Source: an uncultured Blautia sp.
GTDB lineage: Bacteria; Bacillota; Clostridia; Lachnospirales; Lachnospiraceae
Assembly: GCA_946557785.1 (NCBI GenBank)
Contig: CAMNTH010000005.1
Location: 122,762-186,761, forward strand
DNA: 64,000 nucleotides
Direction of reading: 5' to 3'
Numbering within the stretch: the stretch's first letter is position 1; every line of letters starts with the position of its first letter. Made by a program: the position numbers and the translations under genes. Positions 28,790-36,945 of the stretch are shown here, piece by piece. The notes below the pieces were generated by a model. It was given only the letters and a program-made list of their open reading frames with translations, had not been told where the DNA came from and did not search any database.

Positions 28790-28826
28790 CATGTCATCAA
28801 AATAAAACTTGTAAGGAGGAACGAAT

Positions 28827-30077
28827 ATGAATAACAAGAAGATTGCAGCAATGACAATCGCTGCTGCTATGGCTGCCTCATTGCTTGGCGCTAACGCTGT
28901 TTATGCAGCAGGTGAGACCATCACAATCGCAGCAGGTGCCGGATGGGTCAAAGACATTGACAAAGAACTGGCAGCTAAATATGAAGAAGAATCCGGAAAT
29001 ACCATTGAATGGCAGGTAAGCCCGGATGACCAGTACGAAAACGTTCTTGGTTCCAAACTGGCAGTTGGAGAAGGTGCAGATATTTTCTATACACGTTCTG
29101 GTATCACTATGAACAAATATCAGCCTGACAAGTACATGATGGACCTTTCTGATCAGGAATGGGTAAGCCATTATGTAGATTGGGCAAAAGAAGGAACCTC
29201 CTATGATGGTAAAGTTCTTCAGTTCCAGACATGGAGTGTAGACGGATGGGGAATCCTTTACAATAAAGACATCTTTGAAGAAGCAGGAATCACAGAAGTT
29301 CCTACCAATTTCGAAACATTCAAAGACGCTTGTGAAAAAGTAAAAGCTATCGGCAAAACCCCTATCTATGAATCCGGTGCAGCACAGTGGCACTTAGGTG
29401 TATGGTTAAGCGGCATGACCACCCAGACAGAAGCTGACACCCCTGGCTTCTATGCAGGATTAAATGACAATTCTCAGACACTTGCAGGACAGGATGGTCT
29501 GGCAAAAGCTCTTGACCAGATGGTTGAGTTAAATGATGCAGGATATTTCGGAGACGATTTCATGGCTAATACATGGGAAGATGCTCCTGGAAAAATGGCT
29601 TCCGGTGATTATGCAATGTGCGTAACCTATACTACATTCCCGGCTGAAGTTGAAGCAATCAATCCGGAAATGACAGTTGATAAATTCGGAATGTTCCCGC
29701 TTCCTTTAAATGACAACACTACATTTGGTGTTTCCGCAGGGGGTATCGGCCGCTGCGTAAACAAAGATACAAAAGTTGCAGACGCTGTATATGATTACTT
29801 AAACTTCCTGGCTCGTCCGGAAAATCTGACTGCTTACTATGAAGCACGTCTTGATTTAGGCCCATGTTCCTTAAATGATATTCCTGGAAACGTACCAGCA
29901 GCTTATGAAGACGTTATGAGCAGATCCAGCGTATCCGGTCTTTCCGCAGAAGATGGAATCCTTTATTGGGATAACACACAGGTTGGTAACCTGATGCAGG
30001 GGATGTTCGTTGCAGGCTCTACAGGCGCTGATGTTCTTCAGGGAATCGATGACTTAAGACAGCCCAGCTTTGGCTGA
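28827..30077 (+). CDS. Extracellular sugar-binding protein of ABC importer 2
   Basis: 416 residues, solute-binding protein family 1. The signal peptide ends at N-A-V-Y-A-A. There is no cysteine at all in the signal region, so no lipid anchor is possible by the normal route. The start follows AAGGAGG. The body has the usual W-Q-V-S-P-D-D-Q-Y opening and conserved tryptophans of sugar binders. The two permeases follow after a hairpin. Context (alpha-galactosidase nearby) suggests an alpha-galactoside, but this is inference. Confidence 0.93.
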   Translation: MNNKKIAAMTIAAAMAASLLGANAVYAAGETITIAAGAGWVKDIDKELAAKYEEESGNTIEWQVSPDDQYENVLGSKLAVGEGADIFYTRSGITMNKYQPDKYMMDLSDQEWVSHYVDWAKEGTSYDGKVLQFQTWSVDGWGILYNKDIFEEAGITEVPTNFETFKDACEKVKAIGKTPIYESGAAQWHLGVWLSGMTTQTEADTPGFYAGLNDNSQTLAGQDGLAKALDQMVELNDAGYFGDDFMANTWEDAPGKMASGDYAMCVTYTTFPAEVEAINPEMTVDKFGMFPLPLNDNTTFGVSAGGIGRCVNKDTKVADAVYDYLNFLARPENLTAYYEARLDLGPCSLNDIPGNVPAAYEDVMSRSSVSGLSAEDGILYWDNTQVGNLMQGMFVAGSTGADVLQGIDDLRQPSFG

Positions 30078-30097
30078 TGAATAACTAAGAACCATGT

Positions 30098-30134
30098 AAG
30101 GGAATGGCTGGCAGCAGTCATTCCCCTTATTTTT
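30098..30134 (+). terminator. Attenuating hairpin between binding protein and permeases
   Basis: AAGGGAATGGCTG (30098-30110) pairs with CAGTCATTCCCCTT (30115-30128), with one bulge and one G-U pair. ATTTTT follows. Such partial terminators commonly let the binding protein be made in excess over the permeases. Confidence 0.65.
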
Positions 30135-30154
30135 CAATGACCAGGGGATAAATT

Positions 30155-31030
30155 ATGTATAAGAAAAAATATTATGGATTAAAATTTGTTGTCCCGGCTT
30201 TCATCCTTTATACTGTTCTCTACATTATACCTACGATCGCCGGAATGATCATATCCTTCACAGACTGGAACATTACCAGACCCGGTGTACATTTTGTCGG
30301 AATCCAGAATTATATCAACATCTTCCAGTCCAAAGGCGGACCTTACCTTGCAAGTATCTCCCATACCTTTGAGTTTACCATTATCACGGTAATCCTGAAA
30401 ACACTGCTTGGATTGGGACTTGCACTTTTGTTAAACAAAGGACTGAAAAGCCGGTTTGTTTTCCGAACCATCTTCTTCCTTCCTTATGCACTTGCACCGC
30501 TTATTATTGGTATTTCCTTTGTTTCTGTATTGAAGCCGGATGGTCCTTTTAATACACTTTTGACAGCCATCGGCCTGGAAAGACTTACCCATTCCTGGCT
30601 CACCGAAGCCTCCACAGCCCTTGGGTCTACCATGGCTGTTGAAATATGGCGAATGGCTGGCTGGAATATGATGATCCTTTTGGCAGGACTTCAGATGATA
30701 CCGGAGGAATATTATGAGGCAGCTTCCATTGACGGTGCTACTGCAGGACAGAAATTCCGGAAAATAACCCTTCCCTTCCTTCGTCCTTCTCTGACAACCG
30801 TTATTGTATTGAATACGATTCACGGTCTTCGTGTATTTGATATTATTTACTCCTTGACAGGAGGCGGCCCCGGCGGTCTGACAGAGGTTATCAATACCCA
30901 GGTATTTAAGGAATTTGGTCTGGGCCGTTATGGAATGGCCAATGCCCTGAACGTAGTTATCTTTATCATCACAGTGGTAATTGCCCTTAGTATGCAGAAA
31001 GCCCTGCGTGGAAAGGAGAGCAATGAATAA
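30155..31030 (+). CDS. Sugar ABC permease (MalF/UgpA type), importer 2
   Basis: 291 residues with six membrane segments. The EAA loop is Y-Y-E-A-A-S-I-D-G-A-T-A-G-Q-K-F. It has a short N-terminus beginning M-Y-K-K-K. It overlaps the next permease gene by 8 bp. It forms the pore with the protein at 31023. No ATPase gene is found in this operon. Confidence 0.93.
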   Translation: MYKKKYYGLKFVVPAFILYTVLYIIPTIAGMIISFTDWNITRPGVHFVGIQNYINIFQSKGGPYLASISHTFEFTIITVILKTLLGLGLALLLNKGLKSRFVFRTIFFLPYALAPLIIGISFVSVLKPDGPFNTLLTAIGLERLTHSWLTEASTALGSTMAVEIWRMAGWNMMILLAGLQMIPEEYYEAASIDGATAGQKFRKITLPFLRPSLTTVIVLNTIHGLRVFDIIYSLTGGGPGGLTEVINTQVFKEFGLGRYGMANALNVVIFIITVVIALSMQKALRGKESNE

Positions 31031-31853
31031 CGTAAGAACCTTAAAAAAAATAAAAAGAACCGTGCACTTTCTTTTTGTGTCGGTCTGCAGCTTCCTTATC
31101 CTGCTGCCTATTTATTTCATTGTTATCAACTCACTGAAAACAGTGGAAGAATCCAGGACATTATCCTTCGCTTTTCCTGAGGTCTTTCAGTGGGGAAACT
31201 ATACGGAAGTAATCAAAGCGGCCTCCCTTGTCCGTGCATTTGGTAACAGTATGCTTATGGCCGGCGTTTCTGTCATCATCTGTATTGTAACAGGCGCCAT
31301 GGCTTCCTATGTGCTAAGCAGAAGACAAACAAAGCTTTATAAGGCCCTGTATATTTACTTCTTCCTTGGGCTGATCGCACCTGTAAACTATGTTACAACA
31401 CTTTTCACCTTAAAATTCCTGCATCTGCAGAATACTTATGTGGGAATCATTCTGGAATTCGGTACCCTTGGTATTCCGTTCCTGGTATTTTTGTACTATG
31501 GCTTTTATGAAAGTATTCCAAGAGAGCTTGACGAGGCAGCAGTTATTGACGGCTGTACCCCTGCCCAGTTATTTTTCAAGGTTATTTTCCCACTCTTAAA
31601 GCCTGCTACCATTACCGGTCTTGTATTGAATTTCCTGGGTGCATGGAATGACTTTGTTACACCTCTTTATCTATTAAGCGACAACAAAAAGCTCGGAATG
31701 ACCAACTCCATTTATAATTTCTTCGGAGAGCACTTCAATGACTGGAATATGATCTTTGCAGATATTGTTCTGACCGTGCTTCCGATTTTGATCCTTTATC
31801 TCATCGGACAGAAATATATTGTCAGCGGTACGGCAGGCGCAGTCAAAGGATGA
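31023..31853 (+). CDS. Sugar ABC permease (MalG/UgpE type), importer 2
   Basis: 276 residues. The ATG at 31023 follows GGAAAGGAG; an open frame extends to 30981 but has no ribosome binding site. Six membrane segments, the EAA loop L-D-E-A-A-V-I-D-G-C, and the normal C-terminal G-T-A-G-A-V-K-G. It is the last gene of the operon, followed 11 bp later by a strong bidirectional terminator. Confidence 0.93.
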   Translation: MNNVRTLKKIKRTVHFLFVSVCSFLILLPIYFIVINSLKTVEESRTLSFAFPEVFQWGNYTEVIKAASLVRAFGNSMLMAGVSVIICIVTGAMASYVLSRRQTKLYKALYIYFFLGLIAPVNYVTTLFTLKFLHLQNTYVGIILEFGTLGIPFLVFLYYGFYESIPRELDEAAVIDGCTPAQLFFKVIFPLLKPATITGLVLNFLGAWNDFVTPLYLLSDNKKLGMTNSIYNFFGEHFNDWNMIFADIVLTVLPILILYLIGQKYIVSGTAGAVKG

Positions 31854-31863
31854 TTTCTATGGA

Positions 31864-31899
31864 CAAACAAAAAAGGCCCTTTCGGGTCTTTTTTGTTTG
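31864..31899. terminator. Bidirectional terminator between converging operons
   Basis: A 16-bp stem (31864-31879 with 31884-31899) has one G-T mismatch and a TTTC loop. Six T residues lie on each side. It ends the importer operon from the left and the GH36 operon from the right. Confidence 0.92.
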
Positions 31900-31902
31900 C
31901 AT

Positions 31903-34032
31903 TTATTTTGTATATAAAACAGCCTCTGCCTGCCAGGATTTCTTCGGTGAAAAAGTCACGCTGCCATCTTCAAGGTTAAGAATTCCCTCTTCTCCAAAGG
32001 CGGCCTGTTCTTTCCATTCTCCTTTTGGAAGTACAGCCTTAATATCCTTTATGGTATCTCCAAAGGAATGTGCCACTACAAGGGCTTTATCTTCCCATAC
32101 ACGAACAAGTACCTGGCTGCCTTTGAGATGATGCTGGTTATTCGTACAGTCTCTTGCAAGACAGGAAGTTCCGTACTTGATTACTTCCCTTGCCTTCTCA
32201 TAAAAGCTGCAGGCTTTCTTTACTTCTTCCCACTGTTCCTTGGATAATGCAGTAATATCTCCGGAAAGGCACATTCTGCCAAGCATGGTTGAAGTCAGTC
32301 GGTAACGGATTTCCTGCATGGACAGCTCTTCCAGGATTACTGCCCAGATCTGGCTCTGCCTTGGCAGTATCAGCGCATGAAGACCGGCTGCAATATAAGG
32401 AATCTCTTTGCACTCATGGGCATCAGAAAAAGAACTCATGGCAGTGACGCCCATCATAGACGGCTCCAGACGATGACCGCCGGATGCACAGTTCTCAATC
32501 ACCAGATCCGGAAGCCTCCTTCTCATCTCCTCAAAGAATGCAAGCACTGCTGCCATTTGTGCCCGCAGTCCTTCGCCAGGACTTTCTGCGCCGTCACAGC
32601 CTCCTCCAATGGATCCATTATAATCCACCTTCAGGTAGGTCATTCCATTCTCTCTTAAAAAGTCAATTACTTTTTTCTTCAGGTACTCTACCGTTTCTTT
32701 TTTCCGAAAATCCCAGTATCTGCGGATACGTCCTGTCTGGATGATATTGCCATTGCTCTTTAAATGAAGCTCATCCCATTCTTCTCCATGTACTGCTGCG
32801 CCCTTTGTGGTCACTTCAAATTCCATCCAGATTCCGGTTCGGATTCCCCGTTTTTCAATCTGCTGTGACAAGTACTTCAGTCCATGAGGAAACTGGCTCT
32901 CTTCATACTCCCAGTCTCCGTTTCCTTCCTGAGGATCTTTCACGCCTTCCGGCTGTTTGCTCCACCCTGCATCAATAACCAGATATGCTGTGGAAGTTTC
33001 GCTAAGACGATCTGCAAGACGAATCAGTGTCTTCTCATTGGGATTTCCCCAGCTCATGCACCATTCATTAAAGACAATGGGCAGGTTTTGCTCTGCCTGG
33101 GGCTGAAGATTCACATATTTGTGGAACAATCCGGTAATCCTCTGGCAGGCATCCCATAAGCTCTCATTACTTACACTTAAATATGCCTTGGGGGATTTAA
33201 AGCTTTCACCATCTTTAATTTCTTTTCTCCAGTTTCCGAACTCACTGTCTGCAATGCCCCCGGACATGGAATAGCAATCTCCGTCTTTGGACAATTCCAT
33301 CTGCCAGGAGGAATCCAGACCGATCTGTGCAGCCCAGAACACCTGATGCTCCCTGTCTTCCAAGCATCCAAAGGGAAACCAGCGCTTTACAGGATGAGAT
33401 CCGATTCCGCCATAACGTTCACTTTCCGGAAAAGCTCTCGTCCAGCTTGATTCCAGGTTTAAATCCTCTAAGGATTCTTCCACATGCTTTCCTTCCAGAC
33501 TCCAGCCGCCCCGGAATCTGTGAAAATGAAGCTTATAGGGAGCGTCATCTTTCTGAAGGGGGCTTAAATTATCCAATGCAAAGCTTGTCAAAAGCTTAAG
33601 CTCCACAGTTTTTCCAGTGTGGTTTTCAAATACAGTTTCTACCTCAATTCCTTTTTCCCCTTCAGTATAAGAAACAATATGCTGCACCATATACTGTTCC
33701 TCTGCCTCCAGAGTAGTAACAATTTTTCTGCCGTTTTCTGTGGAAATTTCTTTCTGCTCTTTGTATTTCAGCATTTTTTCAGAAATTCCGTATTTCAGGG
33801 TACAGCCTGCGCCATTTCCCTGCGGATGATGTCCCAGAGACAAATGACAGAGATTTCCTGGCTCCCATGCAGAACACTGGGCACCTCTGTGGATCAGCTT
33901 TTCTCTTCTTTCCTCATAACAGGATTCCATGCCATTTGGAAGAAGAACCATAGATACATGACCTTTCTCTTCATCAAACAGATAACGAACAAGGATATCT
34001 CCCATGACATAATCTTTTGCTGCGATTCTCAT
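31903..34032 (-). CDS. GH36 alpha-galactosidase
   Basis: 709 residues with no signal peptide, so cytoplasmic. An N-terminal beta-sandwich (about 1-300) is followed by a TIM barrel. The barrel has W-C-M-S-W-G-N-P, D-A-G-W, the nucleophile in Y-L-K-V-D-Y-N and the acid/base region I-E-N-C-A-S-G-G with S-F-S-D-A-H-E. Size and motifs match bacterial GH36 (about 700-740). It would cleave alpha-galactosides imported by a sugar ABC system. It starts at an ATG behind GGAAGGAG that overlaps the end of the URO-D-like gene region, so the two genes are coupled. Confidence 0.92.
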   Translation of the reverse strand: MRIAAKDYVMGDILVRYLFDEEKGHVSMVLLPNGMESCYEERREKLIHRGAQCSAWEPGNLCHLSLGHHPQGNGAGCTLKYGISEKMLKYKEQKEISTENGRKIVTTLEAEEQYMVQHIVSYTEGEKGIEVETVFENHTGKTVELKLLTSFALDNLSPLQKDDAPYKLHFHRFRGGWSLEGKHVEESLEDLNLESSWTRAFPESERYGGIGSHPVKRWFPFGCLEDREHQVFWAAQIGLDSSWQMELSKDGDCYSMSGGIADSEFGNWRKEIKDGESFKSPKAYLSVSNESLWDACQRITGLFHKYVNLQPQAEQNLPIVFNEWCMSWGNPNEKTLIRLADRLSETSTAYLVIDAGWSKQPEGVKDPQEGNGDWEYEESQFPHGLKYLSQQIEKRGIRTGIWMEFEVTTKGAAVHGEEWDELHLKSNGNIIQTGRIRRYWDFRKKETVEYLKKKVIDFLRENGMTYLKVDYNGSIGGGCDGAESPGEGLRAQMAAVLAFFEEMRRRLPDLVIENCASGGHRLEPSMMGVTAMSSFSDAHECKEIPYIAAGLHALILPRQSQIWAVILEELSMQEIRYRLTSTMLGRMCLSGDITALSKEQWEEVKKACSFYEKAREVIKYGTSCLARDCTNNQHHLKGSQVLVRVWEDKALVVAHSFGDTIKDIKAVLPKGEWKEQAAFGEEGILNLEDGSVTFSPKKSWQAEAVLYTK

Positions 34033-34033
34033 G

Positions 34034-35269
34034 TTAATTCTCCTTCCCTCTGTATTCTTTTTCTAATTTACGCACGATTTCAACAGCTCTCTTCGGTCTT
34101 GTCACATCTCCGCAAAGGGTATAAATATCACGGAAAATAATCTCAAGCTGGCAGTCCTTTGCATGAATGAAGGTTTCTCTCATATATGCTTCAAAGGCTT
34201 CCTCATCAAAGTGCTGCTCCACACCAATAAAATTAGGGCTCGGCTTCCTTGAATAAACAAGCTTATTTTCCGCCAGCACTTTGCCCATAAATTTCTCGTC
34301 CGCCCATGCGGAAACCGATACCTTTTTCAGATTTTTGTATGTACGAATGCTTTCCCATGCTGCGTTCGCCGGTTCGCAGCAGCCATAATATACCAGGCCG
34401 AAAATCTCTGCAAGCTCACGATAATAAGGGGCAAAAAATTCCTCATACATCTCAGGGGAAACGCCCACACTTTCCTGAGAATTCACATTTCCCCACATCT
34501 CTGCCAGGCGAACCTTTCCTTCGGATGGTAAGATCTGATGAGTAAATCCATAGCTTCCTGCTCCTGCATAGGTGTTTCCCAGGTTTGAAGTCAGAAGCCC
34601 CTGCTCCTCCTGCCAGAAACAGAATTCCTTTAATTCTGTCACAATCTTTTTCATCAGAAGATGTACTTCATCCGGGCAGTCATACATAGCCACAAAAAGG
34701 TCTTCCATTCCCATCAGATCCACAGCGCATTTCGTTGGCATCAAAGACCAACGCAGACTCTGGTTCTCGTAAACCACAGGCATAAGATCCCCCAGGATCT
34801 CCTTGGCAAACTCATAGTGCTTTCTGGTTTCCTCTTCATTATAAAAATATTTTGATTTTTCCAGTTCATACACCTGGGTTTCCAGATCAGTGATCCTATG
34901 CTCTGTGCGGTATCCCACACTTTCCTTATCACTGCTTTTTTCTACCTTTTCCTCAAAGCCAAATAACTGAAAAGTAATCTGCATAGGTACCCGATATTCT
35001 CCCGAAATAATCTTATCATCGCCTACCATTTCATAGTTGGTAATGTAATACTGCAAATACTCTTCAATCTTTCTGCCGTATTTCGATTCACATTTCAAAG
35101 GCGGCAGGATATCTTTTAAAAAGGTATCAATTTCCATAATCACAGGTACTCTGTTTGAAAGAAAATCATTGTGCTCATACCACAATTTTTCCTTTTCCTT
35201 CATTTCATCGCTCTGTGCATATTTCATATATTTTTCTGCAAGTCTGCGCAGATACGCTCTCTCCTCCAT
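34034..35269 (-). CDS. URO-D superfamily protein of unknown role
   Basis: 411 residues. It has the layout of uroporphyrinogen-decarboxylase/MtaA-like proteins: a middle V-D-L-M-G-M-E-D-L-F segment, Y-Y-G-C-C-E-P-A near residue 300 and a C-terminal R-D-I-Y-T-L-C-G-D. I chose the ATG at 35269, behind AAGGGAG; a frame from 35296 has no ribosome binding site and starts against the palindrome. True HemE is shorter and has a different N-terminus, so haem synthesis is unlikely. It heads the operon with the alpha-galactosidase. A broken relative lies beside the fucosidase at 61179. A function in sugar or methyl-group metabolism is only a guess. Confidence 0.75.
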   Translation of the reverse strand: MEERAYLRRLAEKYMKYAQSDEMKEKEKLWYEHNDFLSNRVPVIMEIDTFLKDILPPLKCESKYGRKIEEYLQYYITNYEMVGDDKIISGEYRVPMQITFQLFGFEEKVEKSSDKESVGYRTEHRITDLETQVYELEKSKYFYNEEETRKHYEFAKEILGDLMPVVYENQSLRWSLMPTKCAVDLMGMEDLFVAMYDCPDEVHLLMKKIVTELKEFCFWQEEQGLLTSNLGNTYAGAGSYGFTHQILPSEGKVRLAEMWGNVNSQESVGVSPEMYEEFFAPYYRELAEIFGLVYYGCCEPANAAWESIRTYKNLKKVSVSAWADEKFMGKVLAENKLVYSRKPSPNFIGVEQHFDEEAFEAYMRETFIHAKDCQLEIIFRDIYTLCGDVTRPKRAVEIVRKLEKEYRGKEN

Positions 35270-35299
35270 AAGTCGTTTCTCCCTTCTCGTGTACATTTA

Positions 35300-35325
35300 T
35301 CAGAATATTATATATTCTGATTATC
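35300..35325 (-). promoter_or_regulatory. Operator palindrome abutting an extended -10
   Basis: TCAGAATAT and ATATTCTGA form a perfect 9-bp inverted repeat around a 3-bp centre (35300-35320). On the minus strand it directly follows TGGGATAAT, an extended -10 (hexamer 35325-35320). A repressor bound here would block the start of the URO-D/GH36 transcript. No matching repressor gene is adjacent. Confidence 0.65.
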
Positions 35326-35403
35326 CCATAAAATAGTTATGAATTCCACGCAGAAAATCGACTTATTCATGTGTACTTTTTGAACTGCCTTAACAGACTT
35401 CTA

Positions 35404-36438
35404 TTATCTTTTTATATCATAATTCATATTCATCAAATTTCTGATCGTCCCGGCATCATCTGTGATATTCGCATCACCACGAATGGTATGCTTGATCACA
35501 CTGCTTGCCACCGCAAAATTCACCATATCCCGGGGCGTATACTCGTTTATCATGGCATAGATAAGCCCTGCTGCAAAGGCATCACCTCCGCCTACACGAT
35601 CCAGTATCGTAAAGGTAAATGTCCGGCTTTCAAAAGTCTGTCCCTGATACCACATATAGGCTTTCAGACTGTTTTCACTTCCGCTGTGTGCATAACGCAC
35701 ATGCCGTGCAATGCATTTGATGTTTGGATATTGTAAGATAAACTGACAGAATACCTCCTCCTGCTGTTTCAAATCCGGCTGCATTGGAATGGATTCTTTA
35801 TAATCTTTTCCATTAGCATCCAACAAATGATAAGGTTCGATTCCGATCAGCACATCTATATAGGGAAGGCACTTTGTACAGTAATCTCTGGCCTCTTCCC
35901 ATGTCCACAAGGTGCTTCGGAAATTCCCGTCAAAGCTTACCGTCATCCCCTGCCTTTTCGCTGCCCAAAGACATCTAAGGATCAGTTCCTGGCAGCCTCT
36001 TCCAAGGGCAGGGGTAATTCCAGACAGGTGCAGCCAGTCATAATCCTTAAGCAAAGCATCCACATCAACTTTCGAAAAATCATATTCCGTAATTGCGCTG
36101 TGCTTTCTATCATAAGTCACCTTACTTGCACGAATGCCATATCCCGTTTCCAGATAATAAGATCCCATTCTATGCGTCGGCACCTCTTCCGGTGTTGCCA
36201 GAATAATCGGACCGCAATGCACATCATTGCTTCTTAACATCCTTACGGCACTTTTTCCCAAACTGTTATTTGGCACTACCGTAAAAAACGTACTGTCTAT
36301 CCCCAGATTTGCCAGCTCCAGGGCAATGTTGGCCTCGCTGCCTCCATAACTTGCTTCAAAGCTGCTGCACATACGAATCTTTTCGTAATTTGGGGGCGTC
36401 AGTCTGAGCATGATTTCACCTATTGTGATAAATTTCAT
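35404..36438 (-). CDS. PfkB-family sugar kinase (2-keto-3-deoxygluconate kinase type)
   Basis: 344 residues. The ATG at 36438 follows ATAGGAG. The N-terminal G-E-I-M-L-R-L-T-P-P and G-G-S-E-A-N-I-A-L fit KDG kinases. The C-terminal anion-hole motif reads D-R-V-G-G-G-D-A-F-A-A-G (D-T-x-G-A-G-D in most). The family phosphorylates KDG at the 6-OH, giving KDPG for aldol cleavage. The upstream dehydratase would make such a keto-deoxy acid. No aldolase gene is in the window. Confidence 0.85.
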   Translation of the reverse strand: MKFITIGEIMLRLTPPNYEKIRMCSSFEASYGGSEANIALELANLGIDSTFFTVVPNNSLGKSAVRMLRSNDVHCGPIILATPEEVPTHRMGSYYLETGYGIRASKVTYDRKHSAITEYDFSKVDVDALLKDYDWLHLSGITPALGRGCQELILRCLWAAKRQGMTVSFDGNFRSTLWTWEEARDYCTKCLPYIDVLIGIEPYHLLDANGKDYKESIPMQPDLKQQEEVFCQFILQYPNIKCIARHVRYAHSGSENSLKAYMWYQGQTFESRTFTFTILDRVGGGDAFAAGLIYAMINEYTPRDMVNFAVASSVIKHTIRGDANITDDAGTIRNLMNMNYDIKR

Positions 36439-36451
36439 ATTGCTTTCACTC

Positions 36452-36942
36452 CTATGCAAAGAAAGAAATTACAAGCGCTACTAAGAAACCTACGGTACCT
36501 ACTAAAGTCTCCATGAGCGTCCATGTCTTAAGGGTTGTTTTCTCATCCATTCCAACCAGGGATTTTACCAGCCAGAATCCAGCGTCATTAAAATGGGAAC
36601 ATACTGTTGCAGAACCTACGGAAATACGAACCAGCGCTGCTACTACAAAAGCTACTACTACCATCGGAAGAGATGCAGATGCAACTGCGTTTCCAATAAC
36701 GTCTCCAAGGCCTTAATACTGAAGCATATAGCGAAGTACGCCTCCGCTTGCAGTAACAAGAAGAATTAATCCTGTGGGTTCTAAAGACTTTGTCATAACC
36801 GACTCAAGATCCTTATTAGTATAACCATGTTTATACCCAAAAATAAACATAGCCACGATTGTTGCAATAAGAAGCGCTGCAAAACCATTGCCTGTACATT
36901 AAATTTAATAATTAAAACTAACAGAATTACTAATCCAATTTG
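36452..36942 (-). pseudogene. Wreck of a GntP-family gluconate/sugar-acid transporter
   Basis: Three separate pieces of a transporter of about 440 residues are joined in 490 bp. The first is an N-terminal piece I-G-L-V-I-L-L-V-L-I-I-K-F-N-V without a start codon. After a frameshift near 36895 comes a middle piece N-G-F-A-A-L-L-I-A-T-I-V. It reads on through an in-frame TAA (at about 36715) into G-L-G-D-V-I-G-N-A-V. An abrupt jump after V-G-S-A-T-V leads to the C-terminal C-S-H-F-N-D-A-G-F-W. The TAG stop and spacing to the kinase gene are preserved. It sits between dehydratase and kinase, the usual place for the uptake gene. Confidence 0.88.
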
Positions 36943-36945
36943 TTA

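Noticed and set aside
34034..35269. Calling the URO-D-like protein HemE
   Set aside because: It is longer than HemE, has a different N-terminus, and stands in a galactosidase operon with no haem genes.
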